Assembly: GCF_017220215.1 (NCBI RefSeq)
Contig: NZ_CP071130.1
Location: 992,001 to 1,056,000, forward strand
DNA from: Caballeronia sp. M1242
GTDB taxonomy: Bacteria; Pseudomonadota; Gammaproteobacteria; Burkholderiales; Burkholderiaceae
Direction: 5' to 3'
DNA: 64,000 nucleotides
Every line of letters starts with the position of its first letter. The first letter of the stretch is position 1. A program made the translations under genes and the position numbers. Below are positions 8,948 through 17,468 of the stretch, piece after piece. The notes under the pieces were generated by a model. It had not been told where the DNA came from. It saw only the letters and a list, made by a program, of their open reading frames with translations, and did not search any database.

Positions 8948-9024
8948 AGGCTCGTAGCTCAGCTGGTTAGAGCACCACCTTGACATGGTGGGGGTCGTTG
9001 GTTCGAGTCCAATCGAGCCTACCA
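8948..9024 (+). tRNA. tRNA-Val (GAC)
   Basis: A 77-nt cloverleaf with acceptor AGGCTCG/CGAGCCT, D arm GCTC/GAGC, anticodon stem CCACC/GGTGG with loop TTGACAT (anticodon GAC, reading GTC), variable region GGGTC, T arm GTTGG/CCAAT with TTCGAGT, discriminator A and encoded CCA. All stems pair fully. It has its own promoter and terminator. No integrase or repeated 3' end is seen nearby, so nothing here shows use as an attachment site. Confidence 0.97.
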
Positions 9025-9041
9025 ACGCATCTGCATCAAAC

Positions 9042-9070
9042 AAAAACGCCGCGTTCATCGCGGCGTTTTT
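9042..9070 (+). terminator. Rho-independent terminator after tRNA-Val
   Basis: AAAAACGCCGCG and CGCGGCGTTTTT form a 12-bp perfect stem around a 5-nt loop (TTCAT) ending in a T-run, 17 nt after the tRNA CCA. Confidence 0.9.
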
Positions 9071-9112
9071 GTTTTCTCGCTTCGTTTGATCATTCATCCG
9101 TCAATCGAAACG

Positions 9113-9331
9113 CTAGTCCCACATGTTCCGGAACGCCACGGCGGCAATCACGGGCACCGTGAGCACGAGCGGAATCGCGAAGTACGGCACTTCCAGATCC
9201 ACCGTCCAGCTATAAACCAGCCAGCCGACGCCGAGCACGAGCGTGGCAATCCCGACCAGTGCAGACAGCACATTGAGCGATCGCTTTGACAGGCGCCTGC
9301 GAGGCGCTTCCTTACTCGAAGTCGGTTCCAT
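9113..9331 (-). CDS. Small hypothetical membrane protein, 72 aa, two TM helices
   Basis: A basic cytoplasmic N-terminus (about 20 residues, RRRLSKR) is followed by two hydrophobic helices (about residues 20-42 and 48-66: LSALVGIATLVLGVGWLVYS and YFAIPLVLTVPVIAAVAF). This is a plausible small inner-membrane protein. I do not recognise a family, and no strong RBS precedes ATG 9331. It lies between the tRNA unit and the PepSY gene on the same strand as the latter, possibly co-transcribed at its 3' end. Confidence 0.5.
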   Translation of the reverse strand: MEPTSSKEAPRRRLSKRSLNVLSALVGIATLVLGVGWLVYSWTVDLEVPYFAIPLVLTVPVIAAVAFRNMWD

Positions 9332-9459
9332 GATTCACAGGCTGCTATGCGCGCGAGGCGGGTACTTCTGATTTTATACCGTCCACGGTCGCGCGGCGGT
9401 GGCACCGAACGGCTCCGAAGGGTTGGAGCCGGGACGAGGCTTGCCCGCCGCAACGGACA

Positions 9460-10680
9460 TCAAGAAGCGGCCGACTGCCCGCGCCCTGCCCGCGCGTTGG
9501 CTGCGGCGGAATGGCGGCGCGCCGCGCGCTTGCGCATCCAGATGATGAGGCCCGTGGCGCTCAACACCGCCACCGCGATCCCGACCGCGCTGATCGCGAT
9601 GCGTCCCGCCACGCCGATGATGCGCCCCGAATGCAGCGGAAACTGCGCCTGCATGAAGATGTCGCCTGCAGAGCCGCGCCCCGGTATCGACGAGCCCGCG
9701 AGCGTGCCTGTGGTGCCGTTGTAGTAGAGCCAGGCGTTGCCGAGCCCGCCGTCGCCGTGGTCCTGTCCCGGCGCGAAGAAGCCGACGCCGTACGCTTCGA
9801 GCGTCGGCACGTAGTACAGCGCGCCCATCGGCGCGGCGATGTGCTCGCGCTTCGCGTCGCTCGCAGCGGCGGCCAGAATCTGCTCGCGCGTCGCGGGGGC
9901 GCGTCCCGCCGGACCCGCACGCACGAGCGCGGTGTTTTTGGCGAACGACGGCGAGAGCGTCGAGAACAGCGAGACCACCGGACGAACGACAGGATCGCTC
10001 AGATTCATCGAAACGGACGTGAGCGCGACCATCACGAGCAGCGCCCAGATCCACACGCCGCCGGAGCGATGCAGGTCGAACGTCAGCGCGTATCCGCCGC
10101 GCCTGAAACGAAACGCGAGCGACTTGCGCCACGCCTTCACGCTCGGAAACGACAGCACGAGCGCAATGCCGCTATCGAAGAACCACACGATGCCGACGAT
10201 GCCGAGCAGCCACGTGCCGATATCGAAGCCGCCCACGACCGGCAAATGCAGCGTGTAGTGCAGCTTGTAGAGGAACGGCATCAGGTCGATGCGCGCCAGC
10301 GACACCGCGCCCCACATCCGTCGCCCTTGCACCGCGCCCGTCGCGGGATCGACGGCGATCTGGTTGAAATCGATGGCATACGGCGCAGCGGTCGACGGAT
10401 TCGTGCGCGGCACGACCATCAGCTGCGCCGTGCGGCCCGGCTCGACGCCGAGCGGCAGATACGTCACCTGAATGCGCGGATCGGCGGCCTCCACGCGCCG
10501 AGCCAGTTCGAGCGGCGCAAGCGGCGCGGCCCGAGTTTGCGCATGGAAGAAGGCGGGGTTGAGCCAAGCGTCGATTTCGTGATCCCACGCGATGATGGCG
10601 CCGGTCAACCCCGAGACGAACAGAAACAGCGCGGTCGCCACGCCGAACCAGCGATGCAGCCGCACGAGCACGCGCCTCAT
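9460..10680 (-). CDS. PepSY-associated TM protein (PiuB/siderophore-reductase-like)
   Basis: A 406-aa inner-membrane protein with the PepSY-TM layout. It starts LHRWFGVATALFLFVSGLTGAI (TM1 with the conserved His of the LHRWxG motif), has periplasmic PepSY segments (LARRVEAADPRI; AVDPATGAVQGRR), further TM helices including VWIWALLVMVALTSVSMNLS, and a last one at GIAVAVLSATGLIIWMRK. Family members such as FoxB, FsrB and PiuB are linked to ferric-siderophore or periplasmic redox use. ATG 10680 has GAGG upstream; the frame is open to 10827 but without a better start. No siderophore receptor is adjacent, so the iron link is an inference from the family. Confidence 0.8.
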   Translation of the reverse strand: MRRVLVRLHRWFGVATALFLFVSGLTGAIIAWDHEIDAWLNPAFFHAQTRAAPLAPLELARRVEAADPRIQVTYLPLGVEPGRTAQLMVVPRTNPSTAAPYAIDFNQIAVDPATGAVQGRRMWGAVSLARIDLMPFLYKLHYTLHLPVVGGFDIGTWLLGIVGIVWFFDSGIALVLSFPSVKAWRKSLAFRFRRGGYALTFDLHRSGGVWIWALLVMVALTSVSMNLSDPVVRPVVSLFSTLSPSFAKNTALVRAGPAGRAPATREQILAAAASDAKREHIAAPMGALYYVPTLEAYGVGFFAPGQDHGDGGLGNAWLYYNGTTGTLAGSSIPGRGSAGDIFMQAQFPLHSGRIIGVAGRIAISAVGIAVAVLSATGLIIWMRKRAARRHSAAANARAGRGQSAAS

Positions 10681-10896
10681 GCGGACGGCGCCTCGATAAC
10701 GGATGAGCGTGTGGCTTCGGGCATGGCTCGCGCGTGAGTAAATAGGAATTGTTCGCAATTGTAGCGGCGATGTGATGGCCGGGCAAGCCTTCAACGTCAC
10801 GACAGCGCATGACATCTCGCGACACAAGTTGCGCGTGGTTTTTAACGAGGTCCATCGCTACAGTGCGCACATGCCTAACCACTCACGGCGTAAATC

Positions 10897-11808
10897 ATGG
10901 AAGCGATCGGAAAGTTATCGGTGTATGTGCTCGTCATCGTGCTTGCGGCGTCGATGATCGAAGCAGTCTGGCTGAGCCGCAAACACAAGGGCACCGACAA
11001 GGCCTTCGCCTGGCACGAGGTGTGGATCTCGCTCGCCGATCTGGTCGGCCGCAAGCTGCTCGCCTTCGTGCCGCTCTCGCTCGCCACGCCGTTCTTCGCG
11101 TTCGCGTGGCAGCACCGCATTCACACGGTCACGAGCAACACGCCGCTGACCGTCTTCCTGCTCTTCATCGGCATGGAGTTCTGCTATTACTGGTATCACC
11201 GCGCGTCGCACACGGTGCGCTTCTTTTGGGCGACGCATGCGGTCCATCATTCGCCGAACCAGTTGACGCTTTCATCGGCGTATCGGCTCGGCTGGACCTC
11301 GAAGATCACCGGCGCAGCGCTGTTCTTCACGCCGCTCGTGTGGTTCGGCCTCAAGCCGGAAGTGGTGCTCGCCGCGCTCTCGATCAACCTGCTCTACCAG
11401 TTCTGGCTGCACGCCACCTGGATCCCGAAGCTCGGCTGGCTGGAATATGTGTTCAACACGCCGTCTGCGCACCGCGTGCATCATGCATCGAACGCGGCGT
11501 ATCTCGATGCGAACTTCGGAGGCGTGCTGGTCATCTTCGACCGGCTGTTCGGCACGTATGTCGAGGAACGCGCCGACGAGCCGTGCCGCTACGGCCTCAC
11601 GACGCCCACCACGTCGCGCAATCCGGTCGTCGTTCAGATGGAGCACTGGGTGAGCCTCACGAAAGACGTATTTCACGCGAAGAGCATCTCTCAGGCGATC
11701 GGCTTTCTGCTTCGCCCGCCCGGCTGGCGTCCCGACGGCGAAGGGGAGACGACCGAAGCATTGCAGAAGCGCGCGAGAGGCGCCGGCAAGGCGATAGAGG
11801 CATCCTGA
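10897..11808 (+). CDS. Fatty acid hydroxylase / sterol desaturase family membrane protein
   Basis: A 303-aa di-iron membrane oxidoreductase. TM helices are at the N-terminus (VYVLVIVLAASMIEAVWL) and around LTVFLLFIGMEFCYYWYHR. The diagnostic His clusters are HRASH, HAVHHS and HRVHH. The family includes sterol C4/C5 oxidases, carotenoid hydroxylases and bacterial lipid hydroxylases; the substrate here is unknown. It is transcribed away from the PepSY gene, sharing an upstream region of about 215 bp. A strong hairpin follows the stop. Confidence 0.85.
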   Translation: MEAIGKLSVYVLVIVLAASMIEAVWLSRKHKGTDKAFAWHEVWISLADLVGRKLLAFVPLSLATPFFAFAWQHRIHTVTSNTPLTVFLLFIGMEFCYYWYHRASHTVRFFWATHAVHHSPNQLTLSSAYRLGWTSKITGAALFFTPLVWFGLKPEVVLAALSINLLYQFWLHATWIPKLGWLEYVFNTPSAHRVHHASNAAYLDANFGGVLVIFDRLFGTYVEERADEPCRYGLTTPTTSRNPVVVQMEHWVSLTKDVFHAKSISQAIGFLLRPPGWRPDGEGETTEALQKRARGAGKAIEAS

Positions 11809-11823
11809 GTAAGCGACGCTATA

Positions 11824-11862
11824 GAAGCACGAAGGCGAATCCACGGCGCGCCTTCGTGCTTC
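11824..11862. terminator. Bidirectional hairpin between convergent genes
   Basis: A perfect 14-bp inverted repeat (11824-11837 with 11849-11862, 11-nt loop) lies between the desaturase stop and the opposing small ORF. No T-run is present, but the position and stability suit transcription termination from both sides. Confidence 0.55.
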
Positions 11863-11868
11863 GTGCAA

Positions 11869-12069
11869 TCAGAACGTGACGGTCTGATTAATGACTTGCT
11901 GGCCGTTCACCGTGATGACGGACGTGGCCGTGCCGGTCTGCGTGCTGGTGCCGCCGGACGGCAGCGTCGAGCCCCCGGCCGGGCAGGTTGCGCCGCTGCC
12001 GCCGGTGGTTTTTGCGGCGCCGCCGGCAAGCTGTGCGTGAGCGAGTGCGTCGCGGTCGATTGTGTACAT
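11869..12069 (-). CDS. Small Gly/Thr-rich hypothetical protein, 66 aa
   Basis: ATG 12069 is preceded by AGAGGAT at good spacing, so translation is likely. The protein has a short polar head (MYTIDRDALAHAQLAGG) and then a Gly/Ser/Thr-rich, probably unstructured body containing one Cys and ending ITVNGQQVINQTVTF. The head ends in Gly-Gly after a hydrophobic residue at -4, faintly like a double-glycine leader, but no peptidase-type ABC exporter is nearby. No family recognised. Confidence 0.5.
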   Translation of the reverse strand: MYTIDRDALAHAQLAGGAAKTTGGSGATCPAGGSTLPSGGTSTQTGTATSVITVNGQQVINQTVTF

Positions 12070-12376
12070 GTTGGCTATCCTCTTTCGATTGAGATGCACC
12101 GGTCACCGTGCGCAGGACGCGAGCGATTTCGCGTGTGCCGATTGCGCGGAGCCGGTGAATGTCATCATATGTCGGCGGAGGTCTTGCGCGCTTCGTCAAA
12201 CGTCCTAATTATATTTTCCGAAAGGCATCGATTAGTCGAGCACACACTCGTATGAGCGCGATCGCTGACTTCGGGCATGGTTCGCGGCCTGCATCGGGCA
12301 GAAGACGCGTTAGGGTCGCACCCAGAGGCATCCGCTTTGCTCCGCCTGCCAGCACACTTGATGAAGGACGACCGCC
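12070..12376. other. Intergenic region upstream of two divergent small genes
   Basis: About 300 bp carrying the promoters of the small minus-strand ORF and the DUF4148 gene. It includes an AT-rich patch near 12200-12230 (CCTAATTATATTTTCC), unusual for this GC-rich DNA. No gene or strong repeat is seen. Confidence 0.4.
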
Positions 12377-12679
12377 ATGAAACTCCTGCCGATGCTTCCC
12401 GCACTTGCCTGCCTGCTCGCGAGCTGCGCCGCCAGCGGCCCGCGGACCAACGCCGCGCATCTGAGTCCGACGCAATGCCGCGACCTCGCCGCGCTTCGGA
12501 GCAATGCGCCTCCGACCCGCCAGCGCAACGCAAGCGAACTGACGGCGTTGAGGCAAGCGGGCTACGACCCGTCGAGATGGTACGACCCGTACTATCCGGA
12601 GGATCTGCAAGCGGCGCAGCGTCAGGTGGATGCCTGGTTCCGGGCGGACTGCCAGACGAACCCGCAGCAAGCCGAATGA
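12377..12679 (+). CDS. DUF4148-family lipoprotein (copy 1)
   Basis: A 100-aa exported lipoprotein. It has a signal peptide with lipobox LLASC (Cys17), a Cys-containing helical body and the family signature: a short helix (ELTALRQAGYDP) followed by WYDPYYPEDLQAAQRQVDAW. DUF4148 proteins are small periplasmic proteins abundant in Burkholderiaceae, of unknown function. Two further members occur in this window (42351-42638 and 54042-54389), all sharing the AGY/VGY-P...YYP/TYP-(E/R/N)-(D/N) pattern. It stands alone and is followed by the convergent CheB gene. Confidence 0.75.
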   Translation: MKLLPMLPALACLLASCAASGPRTNAAHLSPTQCRDLAALRSNAPPTRQRNASELTALRQAGYDPSRWYDPYYPEDLQAAQRQVDAWFRADCQTNPQQAE

Positions 12680-12723
12680 CCTGCATCCAGCGATGGCCGA
12701 ACGCAAGCGCACAGCCGCCGCGA

Positions 12724-13746
12724 TCACCCGGCTGGCGCATGCCCGAGCGAATCGGGGTCCAGCACGAGTTGACGCAGCGGCGCGAGGCGCTTCTCGGCTT
12801 CGTCGGCCTGCTCGCGATACGCGGCCGCGTCGAGCGCGGAGCCGGCCCGTTCAGCGAGATCGGCCATCTGGCGCAGCAGCATGATTCTCTCTTCGATCGC
12901 GCGCAGCGTGGTCCATAAGCCGCCGTCGATGGCTTCGTCGATTTCTGCGATCAGCGTCTGGATCGAGAACGCGTGGCCGGTGTGGCATCTGAATCTGACG
13001 ATCGGTCCTTCTTCTATCTGCATGAGCACGCCGTTGCAGTCCGGACATGTGTATCGCGAAATGTTGCCGAGCTTCATGAAACTCGCCTCCCCGCCATCTC
13101 CGGTCTCCGAAATTTTGTTCTCGATGGCAGCGTACGCGCGCGCGGACACGCGATGCGTCGGGCTGCCAGCGGGCGTAACCACCGTACTCAGGATCTTGTC
13201 CGCCAGTGCGTCGAGGTCGCCGACGAAATCCACCTCGACGTGCGCGATCGCGCTTTCCGGCATCGACGGATGGTCGGCTGTCAGCGGGTCCTGCACGAAC
13301 GCCAGTCCGCCGTGGTCCTTGACCGCCCAGAGTCCGGCCGTGCCGTCGTCGAGCGCGCCGGTCAGTATCACGCCGATCACGCGCTCGCCGTATGTCACCG
13401 CCGCCGAGCGGAACAGCACGTCCACGGCCGGGCGCGCGCGACATTCCTTCGGGCCGCGCGTGATTCGGACGCCCTCTTTCGAGAGCATGAGATGCCGGTC
13501 CGTGGTCGCGACGAAGACCGTGCCGTGCGCGAGAGGCGCGTTGTCGGTCGCCGCGACGACCCGCAGGTTCGTCGTGCGCGCCAGAATGGTGTGCAGCGCG
13601 CTCGGTCCGTAGGGCGAGATGTGCATGACGATGAGGAGCGTCGCCGGCAACTGTGCCGGCAGACGGGCGAGCAGTCCGCCGAGCGCAGGCACGCCGCCCG
13701 CGGACGCCCCGATGACCACGATGTCCCGCTGAATTCGCGCGTCCAT
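12724..13746 (-). CDS. Stand-alone CheB-type protein-glutamate methylesterase with zinc-ribbon-like tail
   Basis: A CheB_methylest domain (residues about 8-190) without an N-terminal receiver. Catalytic-triad positions are visible: Ser15 in GASAGG, His in VMHISP, and Asp in LTGALDDG. The C-terminal part holds CPDC...CHTGH, a likely Zn-binding knuckle, then a helical stretch with many Glu/Arg (AIEERIMLLRQMADLAERAG). ATG 13746 has AGGGGA upstream; the frame runs on to 13812 without RBS. In canonical chemotaxis CheB demethylates receptors; stand-alone forms are common in Burkholderia with unclear targets. No cheR or cheA is adjacent; the nearest receptor gene in the window is at 62997. Confidence 0.85.
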   Translation of the reverse strand: MDARIQRDIVVIGASAGGVPALGGLLARLPAQLPATLLIVMHISPYGPSALHTILARTTNLRVVAATDNAPLAHGTVFVATTDRHLMLSKEGVRITRGPKECRARPAVDVLFRSAAVTYGERVIGVILTGALDDGTAGLWAVKDHGGLAFVQDPLTADHPSMPESAIAHVEVDFVGDLDALADKILSTVVTPAGSPTHRVSARAYAAIENKISETGDGGEASFMKLGNISRYTCPDCNGVLMQIEEGPIVRFRCHTGHAFSIQTLIAEIDEAIDGGLWTTLRAIEERIMLLRQMADLAERAGSALDAAAYREQADEAEKRLAPLRQLVLDPDSLGHAPAG

Positions 13747-14012
13747 TGTTGTCCCCTGTGACAGGATCGGCGGCCGTCGCGGTTGCGACGAGACGTCGAC
13801 CATTACGTCCATTCGGTACAGTCTACGCGCTTACGCCGCGCGGCCCGCATCCCGCGCGCGGCAACCGCTCGCCCAGCGCTCGAGAACAGCGCACCGAGCC
13901 TCGCACAACCGTGCATATCCTTAGCGAAAATGATGCGTTCCAGAGCGCCCGACCACTGGCTATGATGATCGGTCCGACGGTTCGCACCGTTCACATTGAA
14001 GGAGCATTGAAC

Positions 14013-14651
14013 TTGACCCGAACCGAAACATCGCGCCGTCCGCTCGTGGTCGGAATCGGCGGCACGACGCGGCCTGCGTCATCGACAGAACGCGCGCTCG
14101 CTTTCGCGCTCAAGGGCGCGCAAGAATCCGGCGCGAGCGTGCAGTTGTTCGGCGGCGCGTTCCTGCATAGCTTGCCGCACTATGCGCCCGAATCGCGCGT
14201 GCTCACCGACGAGCAGCACGAACTCATCGAAGCCGTGCGCGCCGCCGATGCGCTCGTCATCGCCACGCCCGGCTATCACGGCGGCATTTCGGGTCTCGTG
14301 AAGAACGCGCTCGATACGCTCGAAGAACTGCGCTCCGACGAGCGTCCGTATCTCGACGGCCGCGCGGTCGGCAGCATCGTCACCGCGTATGGCTGGCAGG
14401 CGGCGGGCACCGTGCTGACGTCGTTGCGCTCCATCGTGCATGCGCTGCGCGGCTGGCCGACGCCGTTCGGCGCGGCGGTCAACACGCTTGAGACGCGTTT
14501 CGAATCGGCCGATACCTGCTCGGACCCGAAGGTCGTCGCGCAGCTTCGCACGGTCGGTCAGCAGGCCGCGAGTTTCGCGCACGCGTTCGGCGCGCATCGG
14601 CCGGACGCATGGCATGTCGTGGAGAACAAGGTGGCGGTGGCGCAGAGCTAG
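14013..14651 (+). CDS. ssuE: NADPH-dependent FMN reductase (SsuE-like)
   Basis: A flavodoxin-fold FMN reductase of about 212 aa. It shows the N-terminal phosphate-binding GIGGTTRPAS, the TPGYHGGISGLVKNALD loop of the family, and GWQAAGTVLTSLRSIVHAL typical of SsuE/MsuE. It would supply FMNH2 to the alkanesulfonate monooxygenase encoded about 1.6 kb away. I chose TTG 14013 with AAGGAG 8 nt upstream; ATG 13962/13965 upstream is an in-frame alternative without RBS. It is transcribed towards ssuB rather than within the ssuADCB operon. Confidence 0.75.
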   Translation: MTRTETSRRPLVVGIGGTTRPASSTERALAFALKGAQESGASVQLFGGAFLHSLPHYAPESRVLTDEQHELIEAVRAADALVIATPGYHGGISGLVKNALDTLEELRSDERPYLDGRAVGSIVTAYGWQAAGTVLTSLRSIVHALRGWPTPFGAAVNTLETRFESADTCSDPKVVAQLRTVGQQAASFAHAFGAHRPDAWHVVENKVAVAQS

Positions 14652-14665
14652 CGCCACGCTGGGAC

Positions 14666-15472
14666 TCAAGCCGGACGCAGCACGCGCGACAGCACGCGTT
14701 CTTCGAGTTCGGCGAACTCTTTGGCGGTCCGCGAACGCGGCCGCGACAACGACACCGGCGTATCCAGCGTAATACGCCCCTGCTCGATCAGCACGATGCG
14801 ATCGCCGAGCGAGACGGCTTCCTGCACGTCATGCGTGACGAGCAGCGCGGTGAACCCGTGCTCGCGCCGCAACCGCTCGATCAAGCCCTGCATCTCGATG
14901 CGCGTCAACGCGTCGAGCGCGCCGAGCGGTTCATCGAGCAACAGCAGGTCCGGGCGATGCACCAGCGCGCGCGCCAGCGCCACGCGCTGCCGCTGACCGC
15001 CCGAGAGTCGCGTCGGCCACTCCTTCTCGCGCTCGGACAACCCCACTTCGGCGAGCGTCGCGCGGGCTTCTTCGCGCCGATTGCGTCTGTCACGCGGCAG
15101 GCCGATCGTCACGTTGTCGAGCACGCTTTTCCACGGCAAGAGCCGCGCATCCTGAAACATGATGCGAACCTGCAACTCGCCGCCGGGCGTCGCGGCATGG
15201 CGCTCGACCACGCCGCCCGACGCTTCGTCGAGCCCTGCAATGAGCCGCAGCAAGGTGGATTTGCCGCAGCCGCTGCGACCGACGATCGACACGAAACTGC
15301 CGCGCTCGATCGAGAAGTCGAGGTCAGCCAGCACGCGACGCTCGCCGAAGCGCTTCTCGACGCCGCGCAGCGACACGGCGACATCGCGGCTCACAGACGT
15401 TCGGGCGAGCGGCTCCGCGGCGCGCGATGCGGGCCTTTGAAGATCCAGGGTATCGAGAGAAATCAGAGTCAC
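14666..15472 (-). CDS. ssuB: Aliphatic sulfonate ABC transporter ATP-binding protein
   Basis: A 268-aa ABC ATPase. It has Walker [11 protein letters not shown]-loop FQDARLLPW, signature [15 protein letters not shown], Walker [14 protein letters not shown] and H-loop [10 protein letters not shown], all intact. The N-terminal extension of about 35 residues before the ATPase fold is usual for SsuB. GTG 15472 overlaps the ssuC stop as GTGA, indicating translational coupling. It powers uptake of organosulfonates with SsuC and SsuA. Confidence 0.9.
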   Translation of the reverse strand: MTLISLDTLDLQRPASRAAEPLARTSVSRDVAVSLRGVEKRFGERRVLADLDFSIERGSFVSIVGRSGCGKSTLLRLIAGLDEASGGVVERHAATPGGELQVRIMFQDARLLPWKSVLDNVTIGLPRDRRNRREEARATLAEVGLSEREKEWPTRLSGGQRQRVALARALVHRPDLLLLDEPLGALDALTRIEMQGLIERLRREHGFTALLVTHDVQEAVSLGDRIVLIEQGRITLDTPVSLSRPRSRTAKEFAELEERVLSRVLRPA

Positions 15473-16263
15473 GACTGCGCCTCGTGTTGATAAGCGGGAT
15501 GCCAGCGCAGGCTCGCGCGTTCGATGGCGCGGGCGGCCATGTCCGCGAGCTTGCCGAGCGCTGCGTACAGCAGAATGCCGAGCACGACCACGTCCGTTTG
15601 CATGAACTCGCGCGCGTTCATCGTCATGTAGCCGATGCCCGACTGTGCCGAGATGGTCTCCGCGACGATCAGCATCACCCACATCAGGCCGAGCGCGAAG
15701 CGCACGCCGACGAGAATGGACGGCAACGCGCCGGGCAAGATCACATGTCGATACAGCGCGAAGCCCGAGAGGCCATAGCTGCGAGACATCTCGATCAGAT
15801 CGCGGTCCACGGAACGAATGCCGTGATACGTGTTCACGTACACCGGGAAAAACACGCCGAGCGCGACGAGCACGAGCTTCGCCTCTTCACCGATGCCGAA
15901 CCAGAGAATGAGGAGCGGGATCATCGCGAGCGCGGGGATGTTGCGGATCATCTGGACGGTCGAATCGAGCAGAATCTCGGCGGGTCTAAAGAGCCCCGTC
16001 GCGAGCCCGAGCACGAAGCCGATGCCGCCGCCGACCGCGAAGCCGGCGAACGCGCGCCACGCGCTGATTCTCACGTCGGCCCACAATTCGCCCGACTGCC
16101 ACACGGACCACGCGGCCTTCGCGACCGCGAGCGGTTCGGGCAACACGCGCGCAGACAGTCCGCCCGAGCGCGCGGCCGCCTCCCACGCGAGCAGAATCAG
16201 CAACGGGACGATCCAGGGCAAGACGCGCGCGCCGGCACGCCGTAGCGTTTGGTTTGGCTTCAT
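15469..16263 (-). CDS. ssuC: Aliphatic sulfonate ABC transporter permease
   Basis: A 264-aa BPD-type permease with about six TM helices. It starts [19 protein letters not shown] and carries the EAA-loop region [29 protein letters not shown], where the G...P spacing contacts the ATPase, and ends with [16 protein letters not shown], typical of SsuC. Start: ATG 16263, or TTG 16275, which would overlap the ssuD stop as TTGA. It lies between ssuD and ssuB with overlapping or near-overlapping ends, clearly one operon. Confidence 0.9.
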   Translation of the reverse strand: MKPNQTLRRAGARVLPWIVPLLILLAWEAAARSGGLSARVLPEPLAVAKAAWSVWQSGELWADVRISAWRAFAGFAVGGGIGFVLGLATGLFRPAEILLDSTVQMIRNIPALAMIPLLILWFGIGEEAKLVLVALGVFFPVYVNTYHGIRSVDRDLIEMSRSYGLSGFALYRHVILPGALPSILVGVRFALGLMWVMLIVAETISAQSGIGYMTMNAREFMQTDVVVLGILLYAALGKLADMAARAIERASLRWHPAYQHEAQS

Positions 16264-16271
16264 CGCGGTGT

Positions 16272-17420
16272 TCAACCTTGCGCGGCCTTCGGCAGCTCCG
16301 ACGTACCGATCACTTCGCCGAACGGCCCCGACAGCGGCCCTGACGCGGACGCCTTCTGCGTGCGCGGCAGCAGCGGAAACACGAGCTCCGCGAAGCGGTA
16401 CGACTCCTCCAGATGCGGGTAACCGGACAGGATGAACGTGTCGATCCCGAGTTCGGCATATTGCTTCATCAGCCCGGCGACCTGCTGCGGGTTGCCGACG
16501 AGCGCGGTGCCCGCGCCGCCGCGCACGAGCCCGACGCCCGCCCACAGATGCGGATACACCTCCAACTTGTCGCGCTTGCCGCCATGCAGCGCGGCCATGC
16601 GCCGCTGCCCTTCGGAGTCCATCTTCGAGAACTGCGCCTGCGCGCGCTGGATGGTCTCGTCGTCGAGCTTGCTGATGAGCTTGTCCGCATCGGCCCAGGC
16701 TTCGGCTTCCGTTTCGCGCACGATTACATGCAGGCGAATGCCGAAGCGGATGCTGCGCCCTTCTGCCTCGGCGCGGCGGCGAATGTCGGCGAGCTTCTTC
16801 TCGACTTCGGCAGGCGGCTCGCCCCAGGTGAGATACGTGTCGATATGCTTCGCCGCGATTTCGTGCGCCGCCGCCGACGATCCGCCGAACCACAACGGCG
16901 GATGCGGTCGCTGCACAGGCGGATACAGCACCTTGCCGCCTTCCGTGCGCAAATGCTTGCCCGCGAAGTCGTAACTACCCTTCTCGTGCGAGCTTTCCAG
17001 CAGGCCGCGCCAGATGCTCAGAAACTCATCGGTGATTTCATAGCGCGTGTCGTGGCTTTCAAAAACGCCGTCGCCGGCGAGTTCGTTCGGATCGCCGCCT
17101 GTGACGACGTTGATGAGCAGGCGCCCGTTCGAAAGCCGGTCGAACGTGGACGCCATGCGCGCGGAGAGTCCCGGTGAACTGAGGCCCGGCCGGATCGCGA
17201 CCAGGAATTTGAGGCGGCGCGTCGCGGGAATGAGGCTCGATGCGACCACCCACGCGTCCTCGCACGAGCGGCCCGTCGGCAGCAGCACGCCTTCGTAGCC
17301 GAGCGTGTCGGCGGCGACGGCGATCTGACGGAAGTAATCGTAGTCGGCGGCACGCGCGCCTTGCGACGTGCCCAGATAGCGGCTGTCGCCGTGAGTCGGA
17401 ATGAACCAGAAGACATTCAT
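16272..17420 (-). CDS. ssuD: FMNH2-dependent alkanesulfonate monooxygenase
   Basis: A 382-aa luciferase-family monooxygenase matching the usual length of SsuD. It begins [17 protein letters not shown] and has [41 protein letters not shown] and [15 protein letters not shown], all characteristic of SsuD. It cleaves C1 and longer alkanesulfonates to aldehyde and sulfite using FMNH2 and O2, giving sulfur under sulfate limitation. It lies between ssuA (48 bp upstream) and ssuC. The C-terminal tail ([20 protein letters not shown]) resembles that of many beta-proteobacterial SsuD. Confidence 0.93.
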   Translation of the reverse strand: MNVFWFIPTHGDSRYLGTSQGARAADYDYFRQIAVAADTLGYEGVLLPTGRSCEDAWVVASSLIPATRRLKFLVAIRPGLSSPGLSARMASTFDRLSNGRLLINVVTGGDPNELAGDGVFESHDTRYEITDEFLSIWRGLLESSHEKGSYDFAGKHLRTEGGKVLYPPVQRPHPPLWFGGSSAAAHEIAAKHIDTYLTWGEPPAEVEKKLADIRRRAEAEGRSIRFGIRLHVIVRETEAEAWADADKLISKLDDETIQRAQAQFSKMDSEGQRRMAALHGGKRDKLEVYPHLWAGVGLVRGGAGTALVGNPQQVAGLMKQYAELGIDTFILSGYPHLEESYRFAELVFPLLPRTQKASASGPLSGPFGEVIGTSELPKAAQG

Positions 17421-17468
17421 GCTAGGGCGTTTCTCGTATTGGTAGGTTCGTTAGTATCGCGAATCGTA

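Noticed and set aside
8948..9070. tRNA-Val as an attachment site of an integrative element
   Set aside because: No integrase, no duplicated tRNA 3' end and no shift in composition follow the tRNA.
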